Shown here: in pieces, positions 29,603-38,413 of the stretch
Layout: the number at the start of each line of letters is the position of its first letter
Numbering within the stretch: position 1 is the first letter of the stretch
Assembly: GCF_024171865.1 (NCBI RefSeq)
Contig: NZ_JAMTCN010000031.1
Span: 1-52,517, forward strand
Direction: 5' to 3'
Length of the DNA stretch: 52,517 nt
Origin: Prauserella aidingensis
GTDB lineage: Bacteria; Actinomycetota; Actinomycetes; Mycobacteriales; Pseudonocardiaceae
Translations under genes and position numbers: made by a program
The notes under the pieces: model-generated
Database searches by the model: none
What the model was told of the DNA's origin: nothing
Seen by the model: only the letters and a program-made list of their open reading frames with translations

Positions 29603-30844
29603 GTGACCCCGACGAAGGCCATGACGACGATGACGACACCGACGATGACGACGGCGGAGCGGCGGGCCCGCCTCGCGCGCCGGCACCTCCTCAGCGATCG
29701 CGCAGCCGGTGTGGCCGACGTCGCCGAGGGTGTGGTCGCGTTGCACGCCACGGATCCGGCCACCGTGTACCTGTCCGCGGCGGCGCGCCTTGCCGGGTCC
29801 GGCACCGGCGGCGATGCCGTCGACGCGGTGGATCACGCGCTGTACGAGGAACGTTCCGCGGTGCGCATGCTCGGCATGCGCCGCACGATGTTCGTCGTCG
29901 GCCGCGACGTCGCGCCCCTCGTGCAGGCGGGTTGTGCCGCCGACATCGAGCGCAAACAACGGCGACTGCTGCTCCGCCACCTCGAGCAGACCGGCATCCC
30001 GGATCTCGGCCGCTGGCTGTCCGGCGTCGAGGACGCCACCGTCGGGGCGCTGCGGGCACGCGGAACGGCGCGGGCGGCCCAGCTGGCCGAGGACGAACCC
30101 CGCCTGCGCACCGAGATCGTCATGGCGGCGGGCAAGCCGTACGAATCGACCACCTACATCACCAACCGGGTGCTGTTCCTGCTGGCGGCAGCCGGCCGCA
30201 TCGTGCGCGGCCGCCCCGGCGGATCGTGGCTGTCCACGCAGTACGAGTGGTCGCTCACCGACGACTGGCTGCCCGGCGGCATCCCCGAGCCGGAACCCGA
30301 GGAGGCGCGGACCGCGTTGCTGCAGCGGTACCTGCGCGCCTACGGGCCGGTGCGGGAGGCCGACATCCGCTGGTGGACCGGGTGGACGGCCGCGCAGACC
30401 CGCCGCGCGCTGGCCGATGCCGCCGCCGAGACGGTCGACCTCGACGGCGCGGCCGCCTTCGTGGCCTCCGGCGACGTCGAACCGACGCCCGAACCGCAGC
30501 CGTGGGTGGCGCTCCTGCCCGCGCTCGATCCGACACCGATGGGCTGGACGGATCGCGACTGGTTCGTGGGGCCGCACCGCTCGGCGCTGTTCGACCGCAA
30601 CGGCAACATCGGCCCCACGATCTGGTGCGACGGCCGCATCGTCGGCGGTTGGGCCCACCGGTGGAACGGCGAGGGCACCGGGGGAGAGGTGGCGACGCGG
30701 CTGCTGGAGGACGTCGGCACCGAGCGGACGGCACTGGTGGCGGCCGAGGCCGAACGGCTCACGCAACGGTTGCGCAGCTGGCTGTCCGACGCGGTGGTCG
30801 TGCCGCGATTCCGAACCCCGCTGGAACGGGAGTTGAGCGCGTGA
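29603..30844 (+). CDS. HTH_42 winged-helix protein (AlkZ/AlkX-like superfamily)
   Basis: A 413-residue protein of the winged-helix DNA-binding family that includes the DNA glycosylases AlkZ (interstrand crosslink repair) and AlkX/YcaQ. The core begins at ARLARRHLLSDRA, and the segment VVALHATDPATVYLSAAARL aligns with the AlkZ catalytic region. There Gln-x-Gln or Gln-x-Asp is replaced by His-Ala-Thr-Asp, so glycosylase activity cannot be assumed. Later motifs: RRTMFVVGRD, RYLRAYGPVREADIRWWTGW, GNIGPTIWCDGRIVGGWAHR. GTG 29603 follows a TAGACA hexamer by 6 bases, but in-frame ATG codons up to residue 16 are possible starts because the leader is Met/Thr repeats. It starts 50 bases after the SMC-like gene. 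Confidence 0.8.
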   Translation: MTPTKAMTTMTTPTMTTAERRARLARRHLLSDRAAGVADVAEGVVALHATDPATVYLSAAARLAGSGTGGDAVDAVDHALYEERSAVRMLGMRRTMFVVGRDVAPLVQAGCAADIERKQRRLLLRHLEQTGIPDLGRWLSGVEDATVGALRARGTARAAQLAEDEPRLRTEIVMAAGKPYESTTYITNRVLFLLAAAGRIVRGRPGGSWLSTQYEWSLTDDWLPGGIPEPEPEEARTALLQRYLRAYGPVREADIRWWTGWTAAQTRRALADAAAETVDLDGAAAFVASGDVEPTPEPQPWVALLPALDPTPMGWTDRDWFVGPHRSALFDRNGNIGPTIWCDGRIVGGWAHRWNGEGTGGEVATRLLEDVGTERTALVAAEAERLTQRLRSWLSDAVVVPRFRTPLERELSA

Positions 30845-30858
30845 ACCGAGCGCCGGAA

Positions 30859-30874
30859 CCGGTCCGGTGACCGG
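30859..30874 (+). terminator. Short GC hairpin after the HTH_42 gene
   Basis: CCGGTC (30859-30864) and GACCGG (30869-30874) pair around a CGGT loop, 15 bases after the stop codon. There is no T-tract. Confidence 0.4.
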
Positions 30875-30893
30875 GCGCTGTGACCTGAGCGAT

Positions 30894-30919
30894 CTTGAAC
30901 GATTTCTGCAAGGTTCAAG
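30894..30919. promoter_or_regulatory. CTTGAAC-N12-GTTCAAG dyad upstream of gap
   Basis: Perfect 7-bp inverted repeat (30894-30900 and 30913-30919) in an AT-richer patch, about 50 bases before the gap -10 element. Its two-arm, 19-base centre-to-centre form fits a dimeric regulator site, though a hairpin terminator for the upstream gene is also possible. Confidence 0.45.
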
Positions 30920-30968
30920 GTGCGCCACGTCTCGTGCGGGGTACCCGGGTCGGGCCTGGTCGCCGCGC

Positions 30969-30974
30969 TAGGGT
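30969..30974 (+). promoter_or_regulatory. -10 TAGGGT for the gap operon
   Basis: TAGGGT matches TANNNT and would give a leader of about 65 bases with a GAGGAGAGA ribosome site before GTG 31045. Confidence 0.45.
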
Positions 30975-31008
30975 GTGGGCGTCCCAACGATGTGCAAGCC
31001 GGCCGTAG

Positions 31009-32049
<1,041 letters not shown>

Positions 32050-32052
32050 GCC

Positions 32053-33258
32053 ATGGCGGTCAAGTCACTCGACGATCTGGTAGCCGACGGCGCGGTCGCG
32101 GGACGGTACGTGCTGGTCCGGTCGGACCTGAACGTGCCGCTCGACGGCGCCACCATCACCGACGACGGCCGGGTCCGTGCCGCACTGCCGACCATCCGCC
32201 GTCTCGCGGAAGCGGACGCGCGGGTGGTCGTCACCGCGCACCTGGGCAGGCCCAAGGGTGCGCCCGACGACACGTACTCGCTGCGGCCCGTCGCCGCGCG
32301 CCTCGGTGAGCTCCTGGGCGGCGACGTCCCGCTCGCAGGCGACGTCGTCGGACGCGAGGCCCGTGACGTCACGGCGAGCCTGGCCGACGGCCAGGTCGCC
32401 ATGCTGGAGAACGTCCGCTTCGACCCGCGGGAGACGAGCAAGGACGCCGACGAGCGCGGCGCACTGGCCCGTGAACTCGCCGCGGTGGTCGGGTCCGGTG
32501 CCGCGTTCGTGTCCGACGGTTTCGGCGTGGTGCACCGCAAGCAGGCGTCCGTCTACGACGTCGCCCGCGAGCTGCCCGCGTACGCGGGCGGTCTGGTGCT
32601 GTCCGAGCTCGAGGTGCTGCGCACCCTGACCGGTGACCCGCAGCGGCCCTACGCCGTCGTGCTCGGCGGTTCGAAGGTCTCCGACAAGCTCGCCGTTATC
32701 GAGGCGCTGCTGCCGAAGGTCGATCGGCTGCTGGTCGGCGGCGGCATGTGCTTCACGTTCCTCGCCGCGCAGGGCCAGGGCGTCGGCGGCTCCCTGCTCG
32801 AGACGGACATGGTGGACACGTGCAAGCGGCTGCTGGCCGACGCGGGCGACAAGCTCGTGCTGCCGGTCGACGTCGTCGCCGCGGACGCGTTCTCCGCCGA
32901 CGCCACGACCCGCACGGTCGCGGCCGGAGAGATCGAGGACGGCTGGATGGGCCTCGACATCGGCCCGGAGTCGGTGCGCCTGTTCGCCGACGCCGTCGGC
33001 TCGGCGAAGACCGTGTTCTGGAACGGCCCGATGGGCGTGTTCGAGATGGCACCGTTCGAGGGGGGCACCCGCGGCGTGGCCCGCGCTATCGCCGACGGCG
33101 ACGCCTTCAGCGTCGTCGGCGGCGGCGACTCGGCGGCCGCGGTACGGCAGCTCGAACTGCCCGAGGACGGGTTCTCGCACATCTCCACCGGCGGCGGGGC
33201 CTCGCTGGAGTACCTGGAGGGCAAAGAGCTGCCCGGCGTGGCGGTCCTGAGCGAGTGA
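32053..33258 (+). CDS. pgk: Phosphoglycerate kinase
   Basis: Transfers phosphate from 1,3-bisphosphoglycerate to ADP. Motifs: [38 protein letters not shown] (the usual FVNDAFGxxHR has Ser and Gly substitutions), [30 protein letters not shown] and [14 protein letters not shown]. 401 residues, normal. ATG 32053 sits 3 bases after gap, so the two are coupled. A large hairpin follows before tpiA. Confidence 0.97.
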   Translation: MAVKSLDDLVADGAVAGRYVLVRSDLNVPLDGATITDDGRVRAALPTIRRLAEADARVVVTAHLGRPKGAPDDTYSLRPVAARLGELLGGDVPLAGDVVGREARDVTASLADGQVAMLENVRFDPRETSKDADERGALARELAAVVGSGAAFVSDGFGVVHRKQASVYDVARELPAYAGGLVLSELEVLRTLTGDPQRPYAVVLGGSKVSDKLAVIEALLPKVDRLLVGGGMCFTFLAAQGQGVGGSLLETDMVDTCKRLLADAGDKLVLPVDVVAADAFSADATTRTVAAGEIEDGWMGLDIGPESVRLFADAVGSAKTVFWNGPMGVFEMAPFEGGTRGVARAIADGDAFSVVGGGDSAAAVRQLELPEDGFSHISTGGGASLEYLEGKELPGVAVLSE

Positions 33259-33282
33259 GCCGCAGGCTCGGCGCGCGTGGTC

Positions 33283-33322
33283 GTACCGAGGGCACTTGCC
33301 GTACGGCACGTGCCCTCGGTAC
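33283..33322. promoter_or_regulatory. Large perfect hairpin between pgk and tpiA
   Basis: Arms GTACCGAGGGCAC (33283-33295) and GTGCCCTCGGTAC (33310-33322) are perfectly complementary, and the spacer itself contains the palindrome TGCCGTACGGCA (33297-33308). It could be an attenuator, an RNA-processing or stability hairpin, or an operator. It lies 25 bases after the pgk stop. Confidence 0.6.
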
Positions 33323-33352
33323 ACATCCCCGAGAAGTCCCGTCCCCGTCCCA

Positions 33353-33417
33353 CTCGTGATCCGGAAGGCCCCCGGGAAGCTTCGCTCCACCCCAGACCCC
33401 CCTCGTGAACCGGAAGG
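33353..33417 (+). repeat. 16-bp direct repeat upstream of tpiA
   Basis: CTCGTGATCCGGAAGG (33353-33368) and CTCGTGAACCGGAAGG (33402-33417) differ at one base and start 49 bases apart. The second overlaps the tpiA ribosome site (GGAAGG). Confidence 0.7.
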
Positions 33418-33424
33418 TGCAGGC

Positions 33425-34210
33425 ATGAGCCGCAAACCGCTCGTCGCCGGCAACTGGAAGATGAATCTGAACCACCTCGAGGCCATCGCCCTGGTGCAGA
33501 AGATCGCCTTCTCGCTGCCGGAGAAGTACTACTCGAAGGTGGACGTGGCGGTCATTCCGCCGTTCACCGACATCCGCAGCGTGCAGACGCTCGTCGACGG
33601 CGACAAGCTCCTGCTCACCTACGGTGCGCAGGACGTGTCCCAGCACGCGTCCGGCGCCTACACCGGTGAGGTGTCGGCGTCGATGCTCGCCAAGCTCGGC
33701 TGCACCTACGCGGTGATCGGCCACTCGGAGCGGCGCGAGCACCACGACGAGACCGACGAGGTCGTGGGCAAGAAGGTGCGCGCGGCGCTCAAGAACGAGC
33801 TGACGCCGATCCTGTGTGTCGGCGAGCCTCTCGAGGTCCGGGAGGCCGGCGACCACATCACGCACACGACCACGCAGCTCATCGAGGCCCTGAAGGGGCT
33901 CAAGAGCGAGCAGGTGGCCGACATCGTGGTGGCGTACGAACCGGTGTGGGCGATCGGCACGGGCCGGGTTGCGACGCCCGCCGACGCCGAGGAGGTGTGC
34001 GCCGCGCTGCGCAACGCCCTGGCCGAGAAGTACGGTGCCGACCTCGCCGCAGGAGTGCGCGTCCTCTACGGTGGCTCGGTGAAATCGGGCAACATCGCGG
34101 AGCTCATCGCCTGTGAGAACGTGGACGGTGCGCTCGTCGGCGGCGCCAGCCTCGACGGCGACGAATTCACGAAACTCTGCGCGATGGCCGCAGGAGGCCC
34201 GCTACCCTGA
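33425..34210 (+). CDS. tpiA: Triosephosphate isomerase
   Basis: Interconverts dihydroxyacetone phosphate and glyceraldehyde-3-phosphate. 261 residues with the full catalytic set: N10 and K12 in AGNWKMN, H100 in VIGHSERR, E172 in [11 protein letters not shown], and the phosphate-loop YGGSVK. ATG 33425 follows GGAAGG; the longer upstream frame is only read-through of the hairpin. Separated from pgk by 166 bases containing a large hairpin and a direct repeat, so its expression may be partly uncoupled. Confidence 0.97.
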   Translation: MSRKPLVAGNWKMNLNHLEAIALVQKIAFSLPEKYYSKVDVAVIPPFTDIRSVQTLVDGDKLLLTYGAQDVSQHASGAYTGEVSASMLAKLGCTYAVIGHSERREHHDETDEVVGKKVRAALKNELTPILCVGEPLEVREAGDHITHTTTQLIEALKGLKSEQVADIVVAYEPVWAIGTGRVATPADAEEVCAALRNALAEKYGADLAAGVRVLYGGSVKSGNIAELIACENVDGALVGGASLDGDEFTKLCAMAAGGPLP

Positions 34211-34269
34211 CCGCGTGTGGCACCCGCTACTCTGGGTGCCCTCGCCACCCGCAGTAGACAGAGGATGAC

Positions 34270-34500
34270 ATGCAACTGTTCCTGCAAATCTTGTTGGTCG
34301 TGACCAGCGTTCTGCTGATCATCGCGGTGCTGCTGCACCGTGGCCGCGGTGGGGGACTGTCGTCCTTGTTCGGTGGTGGGATGCAGGCCAGCCTGGCCGG
34401 CTCGAGCCGGGCCGAGTCGAACCTGGACAAGGTCACGATCGGGCTCGCCGCAGTCTGGCTCATCGCGATCATCGGGCTCGGCCTGCTCCTCAAACTCTGA
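34270..34500 (+). CDS. secG: Preprotein translocase subunit SecG
   Basis: Small SecYEG channel subunit. 76 residues with two membrane helices (about 3-23 and 54-75) around a cytoplasmic loop containing RGRGGGLSSLFGGGMQASL, the SecG signature. It follows tpiA as in many actinobacteria. A TACTCT -10-like hexamer at 34228-34233 may give it its own promoter with a leader of about 30 bases. Confidence 0.93.
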   Translation: MQLFLQILLVVTSVLLIIAVLLHRGRGGGLSSLFGGGMQASLAGSSRAESNLDKVTIGLAAVWLIAIIGLGLLLKL

Positions 34501-34548
34501 TCGGTCGCGTGCCGTGGGGCACGCCGGGTTACTGGTGGGTGAGGTTTG

Positions 34549-34896
34549 ATGGTTGGCGGTAACGCGATCCGGGGGACGCGCATCGGCGCGGCCGGTCCGT
34601 CGAGCGAATCCGAGCGCGGCGAGACCGCGCCGCGGAGCGTCGTGTCGTACTGGTGCGCCAACGGGCACGAGTCGCGGCTGTCGTTCGCGCTCGACGCCGA
34701 GATCCCGAACGAATGGGACTGTCCGAAGTGCGGTCTGCCCGGTGGGCAGGACGTGCAGAACCCGCCGTCGTCGGGACGGACGGAGCCGTTCAAGTCCCAT
34801 CTCGAATACGTCAAGGAACGGCGTAGCGATGAGGAGGGCGAAGCCCTGCTCGAAGAAGCGCTCGAGAAGCTGCGCCAGCGCCGCGGCAGGGCCTGA
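34549..34896 (+). CDS. rbpA: RNA polymerase-binding protein RbpA
   Basis: Actinobacteria-specific factor that binds principal sigma factors and RNA polymerase, stabilises the open complex and affects rifampicin response. 115 residues. The N-terminus NAIRGTRIGA and zinc ligands (Cys and His of WCANGH, the Cys pair of WDCPKCG) match Streptomyces RbpA. The sigma-interaction segment at the C-terminus starts near RTEPFKSHLEYVKERRS. ATG 34549 is chosen over the overlapping TTG 34546. Convergent with the histidine-kinase gene. Confidence 0.93.
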   Translation: MVGGNAIRGTRIGAAGPSSESERGETAPRSVVSYWCANGHESRLSFALDAEIPNEWDCPKCGLPGGQDVQNPPSSGRTEPFKSHLEYVKERRSDEEGEALLEEALEKLRQRRGRA

Positions 34897-34949
34897 ACGG
34901 CACCCCGCAGGCACGGCGTCGGGCCGGCCGGGGAGTGAGTTCTTCACCG

Positions 34950-34988
34950 CGTTCGCCGGGTGACGGAGTTTCCGTCACCCGGCGAACG
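34950..34988. terminator. Bidirectional hairpin terminator, rbpA / histidine kinase
   Basis: Two perfectly complementary 18-base arms (34950-34967 and 34971-34988) flank a GTT loop, midway between convergent stop codons. It is the strongest hairpin in the window after the one upstream of tpiA and fits transcription ending on both strands. Confidence 0.85.
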
Positions 34989-35002
34989 TGTGTCTCGGGC
35001 CG

Positions 35003-36268
35003 TCAGGCCGTGGGAGTTTCCACCGGCTCGGCGTCGTCGGCCGTGTCGTCGACCGTGTCGACGGGGTAGCGCGCGGTGACGCAGAAGCCACCGTCCGAGG
35101 TGGGTGCCGACTCGACCGTGCCCCCGAGCATCCTGGCCCGCTCGGCCAGGCCCGTCAGGCCGTAACCGCCCGACGGCAGGGGGCCACTGTCGGCAGGCCG
35201 CGCAGGCGGGTCGTTGCGGACCTCCACGTGCAGGGAGTCGTCGTCCGCCGAGACCGTGACCACCGTCGTCGCGCCCGGCGCGTGCTTGCGGACGTTGGTG
35301 AGCGACTCCTGCACCGTCCGGTACGCCGCCGCCGACACCTGGTCGGGCACGTGCGCGGGCAGGGTGTCGAGGTGCAGTTTCACCGGAACCTGGCAGCCGT
35401 GCACGAGGTCGGGGATCTCGCAGACCTTGGGCGAGGAGCCGTCGTCGTCGACCGAGCCGGAACGGAGCAGGCCGACGAGGCCGCGGAGCTCTTCGAGGGT
35501 CTGCGTGCTCAGCTCGCGGACGGTACGAGCGGTCCGTTCCGCCTCCCCGCCCGGGGCGGCCGCCGTGAGCACGCCCGCCTGCATCGCGATGAGCGTGATG
35601 TTGTGCGACACGACGTCGTGCATCTCTCGGGCGAGCCGCGTGCGTTCCTCGGCCCGCACCATCTCGACGTGCAGTTTGCGTTCGCGGTCGCGGCTCGCGG
35701 CCAGTTCGGCCAGCCGGCCGGCCAGTTGCTGCCGCGCGCCGATGAGCAGGCCGATCGCCAGCGGCATCCCCGCCACGACCGTGCTGTAGATGACGTCGAG
35801 CGCGTGGACCTGCCAGGTCAGGGCGACGAACTCGTCGAGGGGCCACAGGATGAAGCGGCACATCCAGACCAGCCAGGCACCGACCCAGACCTGCCAGTGG
35901 GTCTGCTTGCGGGTGGCCAGGAAGCCGAGCGCCATCATGGCGGCGACCTGCGCCCACCCCGCCATGAACCCGGGCGTGGCGAGCAGCAGCACCGTGAAGG
36001 GGAACCAGCGGCGCAGCAACAGGGCGCCGCAACTGAGGGCCGACAGATACACCGAGTAGGTCGGTGCGTCGTCGGGAACGACGAGCCACACGTCCAGAAC
36101 GGCGATCAGGAACACCGACGCGTCGATGACGGTGCTCCGAACCGCGGTGCGGCTCCACAAGGTCGACAGCGAGTTTCGGATGGCGGAGAACGCGAGGCGT
36201 ACGCGGTGTGCCACGGAGCGCGGGCCCTGAAGCGAGACGTCAGGGAGAAACGTTCCCTCTGTGGTCAT
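35003..36268 (-). CDS. Two-component sensor histidine kinase, NarL/DesK (HisKA_3) type
   Basis: Membrane sensor kinase of 421 residues. The N-terminal half has about six hydrophobic segments (residues 45-185), a cytosolic coil (RLAELAASRDRERKLHVEMV), the phosphoacceptor box EERTRLAREMHDVVSHNITL with its His, and a GHKL ATPase with SLTNVRKHAPGATTV (N box) and GGYGLTGLAERARMLGG (G box). No response-regulator gene is adjacent: pgl lies upstream on the same strand and rbpA is convergent. The signal is unknown. ATG 36268 is chosen, with GAGAGGT about 11 bases upstream; an upstream ATG at 36301 is possible. Confidence 0.9.
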   Translation of the reverse strand: MTTEGTFLPDVSLQGPRSVAHRVRLAFSAIRNSLSTLWSRTAVRSTVIDASVFLIAVLDVWLVVPDDAPTYSVYLSALSCGALLLRRWFPFTVLLLATPGFMAGWAQVAAMMALGFLATRKQTHWQVWVGAWLVWMCRFILWPLDEFVALTWQVHALDVIYSTVVAGMPLAIGLLIGARQQLAGRLAELAASRDRERKLHVEMVRAEERTRLAREMHDVVSHNITLIAMQAGVLTAAAPGGEAERTARTVRELSTQTLEELRGLVGLLRSGSVDDDGSSPKVCEIPDLVHGCQVPVKLHLDTLPAHVPDQVSAAAYRTVQESLTNVRKHAPGATTVVTVSADDDSLHVEVRNDPPARPADSGPLPSGGYGLTGLAERARMLGGTVESAPTSDGGFCVTARYPVDTVDDTADDAEPVETPTA

Positions 36269-36380
36269 GGTCGAGACCTCTCGTCTTGTGGACCTCACCA
36301 TGAGAGGACATTCTGCCCTGAAGTGTCTCCCTAATCGGGAAAAAGTGTGCGGATGTTAACGCAGCGCGCACGAGATTTTC

Positions 36381-36416
36381 GTGTGATGCCACCTGTGCGT
36401 GGAGGTGGCATCACAC
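36381..36416 (-). terminator. Hairpin terminator of the tkt-pgl operon
   Basis: Arms GTGTGATGCCACCT (36381-36394) and AGGTGGCATCACAC (36403-36416) are a perfect 14-bp stem with an 8-base loop. On the minus strand it comes 15 bases after the pgl stop and is followed by GAAAATCTCG, giving a weak A/T-rich trail. Confidence 0.8.
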
Positions 36417-36431
36417 CTGCGGGTAGTGCGC

Positions 36432-37205
36432 CTACACGTGTCGTGACCAGGGGAGTTCCGCTGCGGCGTCGGTGTCGAGCAGCCACCGGGTCCGCTCGGT
36501 GCCGCGGGCACCTGCGACCGGCAGCTCGATCTCACCCGCGCCGCGGTGCGCCGCGGCGACCGCCTCCGCCTTCGCGGCACCGGTGGTCACCAGCCACACC
36601 TCCGTGGCCCGCCGGATTGCGGGGAAGGTCAGCGACACCCGCGTCGGCGGCGGCTTCGGGCAGTCCCGGACCGCGACCACCGACCGCTCGGTCTCGTGGG
36701 CCGCGGGCGTGCCGGGGAAGATCGACGCGGTGTGGCCCTCGCCGCCGAGGCCGAGGATCATCACGTCGAACGCCGGGACGTCGCCGTCGGTGGCCGTGGC
36801 GGCCAGCACCCGGGCGTAGTCCGCCGCGGCGGCGTCGGGATCGTCGCCGAACTCGCCGTCCGACGGCGCCATGGCGTGGACCCGGGCCGGGTCGACCGGC
36901 ACGTGGTCGAGCAGCGCCTCCCTGGCCTGTTTCTCGTTGCGCTCGGGGTCGTCGGCAGGGACGAACCGGTCGTCGCCCCAGAAGACGTCGAGCCGCGCCC
37001 AGTCGACCGCGTCCCTGGCGGGGGAGCGGCGCACCTGCTCGAGGATCGCGATGCCCGTGCCGCCACCGGTGAGCACCACCGACGCCGACCCGCGGGCCGC
37101 CTGCGCGTCGGCGAGCGCCGTGATCAACCGTGCCGCCGTCGCCGCGGCCAGCACGTCGGCGTCGGAGTGGACGACGACCTCGCCCGTCCGCGAGGTGGTG
37201 GTCAT
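36432..37205 (-). CDS. pgl: 6-phosphogluconolactonase
   Basis: Hydrolyses 6-phosphogluconolactone, second step of the oxidative pentose-phosphate pathway. 257 residues of the NagB/DevB fold: SVVLTGGGTGIAILEQV, WARLDVFWGDDRFVPADDPERN, MILGLGGEGHTASIFPGTP. ATG 37205 overlaps the opcA stop (ATGA). Last gene of tkt-tal-pgi-zwf-opcA-pgl, followed by a hairpin terminator. Confidence 0.95.
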   Translation of the reverse strand: MTTTSRTGEVVVHSDADVLAAATAARLITALADAQAARGSASVVLTGGGTGIAILEQVRRSPARDAVDWARLDVFWGDDRFVPADDPERNEKQAREALLDHVPVDPARVHAMAPSDGEFGDDPDAAAADYARVLAATATDGDVPAFDVMILGLGGEGHTASIFPGTPAAHETERSVVAVRDCPKPPPTRVSLTFPAIRRATEVWLVTTGAAKAEAVAAAHRGAGEIELPVAGARGTERTRWLLDTDAAAELPWSRHV

Positions 37206-38413
37206 GTGCGTCCCTTCCCGGTCTTCGTGCTGCCCCGCCTCGTTGACGAGGTCTTCGACGTCGATGCCTTCCCCGTGGACTTCGTCGACTTGGAGGAGGT
37301 CGACTTCGACGAGGTGGACTTCGAGGGGGTGGACTTCGCCGAGGTGGACGTGCCCTTCGACCCGGACTTCGTCGTGGAGCCGGACCCCGACGTGGCCTTC
37401 GACTCCGACGTCGATCCCGACGTGGCCTTCTTCTCCGAGGTCGACCGCGCGCCCGAGGACTTCCGCGTCGTCGACGACGAGGAACCGCGGTTGCGCCCAC
37501 CCGACAGCTTGGCCAGACCGTGCAGCGACGCCTCGTACACCGCGTCCGAGTCCAGCCGCCGCAGCTCCTCGACCAGGCAGTCGCGATTGTCCCGGCGGTG
37601 GAGCGCCACCTTCCGCGTCGGCTGGCCCGGCTGGGTGAGCGTGCCCGTGCGGCCGTCGGGACGTTCGATGGACACGGGGCCCGACGGGCGGTCCAGCGTG
37701 ACCGAGAGGATGCCCTGTGCCTGGGACGTCCTGTTCCGGGTCACCGGGACGTCCAGGTACGCGGCCAGCCAGCCCGCCAGCAGCTCCGTCGAAGGCGAGT
37801 CCGACTCGCCGGTGACCGTCGCACCCGTCACCTGTTCGTACGGCGGAAGATCCAGTGCGCCGGCCAGTTGTGCCCGCCAATGCGTCAGCCGGGTCCAGGC
37901 CATGTCCGTGTCGCCCTCGGTGTAGGCCTTCGACCGGGCCAACAGTGACCGGATCGGATTCTTCTCGGCCGCCGAATCGGTGATCCGCCGCTGGGCCAAC
38001 TTGCCGAGGGGATCCTTCATCGGCGACTTGGGACCGTCGCTCGGCCACCACGTCACGATGGGCGCGTCGGGCAGCAGCAGCGGCACCACCGCGCTCTGCC
38101 CCTGATTCGCCAGCGGACCGTACAGCCGGAGCACGACGACCTCGCTCGCGCCCGCGTCGCCACCGACGCGGATCTGACCGTCGATGCGCGGCGCCGCCGT
38201 ACGGACACCCTTCGCCACGACGATCACCCGCGACGGATGCTCGCGGCTGGCCTCGTTGGCCGCGTCGATCGCGTCCTCGAGCTGCTCGTCGTCCTCCGCG
38301 ACGATCACGAGCGTCAGGACCCGGCCCAGCGCGACCGCGCCGCCGCGTTCCCGCAGCTCCACCATTTTCTTGTTCAGCTGCGACGTCGTCGTCGACGGCA
38401 GATCGATGATCAC
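37202..38413 (-). CDS. opcA: Glucose-6-phosphate dehydrogenase assembly protein OpcA
   Basis: Allosteric or assembly partner of G6PDH in actinobacteria. The conserved part (about residues 1-310) starts MIIDLPSTTTSQLNKKMVEL and includes PIVTWWPSDGPKSPMKDPLG and WTRLTHWRAQLAGALDLPPY. It is then extended by a 93-residue tail (311-403) made almost only of Ser, Thr, Lys and Gly with SKST-type repeats. Typical OpcA is about 300-350 residues, so the tail is the unusual feature; it is very basic and may bind nucleic acid or polyphosphate, but that is a guess. ATG 38413 overlaps the zwf stop. Confidence 0.93.
   Translation of the reverse strand: MIIDLPSTTTSQLNKKMVELRERGGAVALGRVLTLVIVAEDDEQLEDAIDAANEASREHPSRVIVVAKGVRTAAPRIDGQIRVGGDAGASEVVVLRLYGPLANQGQSAVVPLLLPDAPIVTWWPSDGPKSPMKDPLGKLAQRRITDSAAEKNPIRSLLARSKAYTEGDTDMAWTRLTHWRAQLAGALDLPPYEQVTGATVTGESDSPSTELLAGWLAAYLDVPVTRNRTSQAQGILSVTLDRPSGPVSIERPDGRTGTLTQPGQPTRKVALHRRDNRDCLVEELRRLDSDAVYEASLHGLAKLSGGRNRGSSSSTTRKSSGARSTSEKKATSGSTSESKATSGSGSTTKSGSKGTSTSAKSTPSKSTSSKSTSSKSTKSTGKASTSKTSSTRRGSTKTGKGRT

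Noticed and set aside
24978-29639. 1553-residue open frame antisense to the SMC-like gene
   Set aside because: It mirrors the codon structure of the sense gene, has low-complexity Arg/Leu/Gly composition and no domain motif; a GC-rich frame shadow.
29603-30844. HTH_42 gene as the missing JetD nuclease
   Set aside because: No TOPRIM motif (Glu, then Asp-x-Asp) or DUF3322/DUF2220-like sequence is visible; it matches the AlkZ/HTH_42 family.
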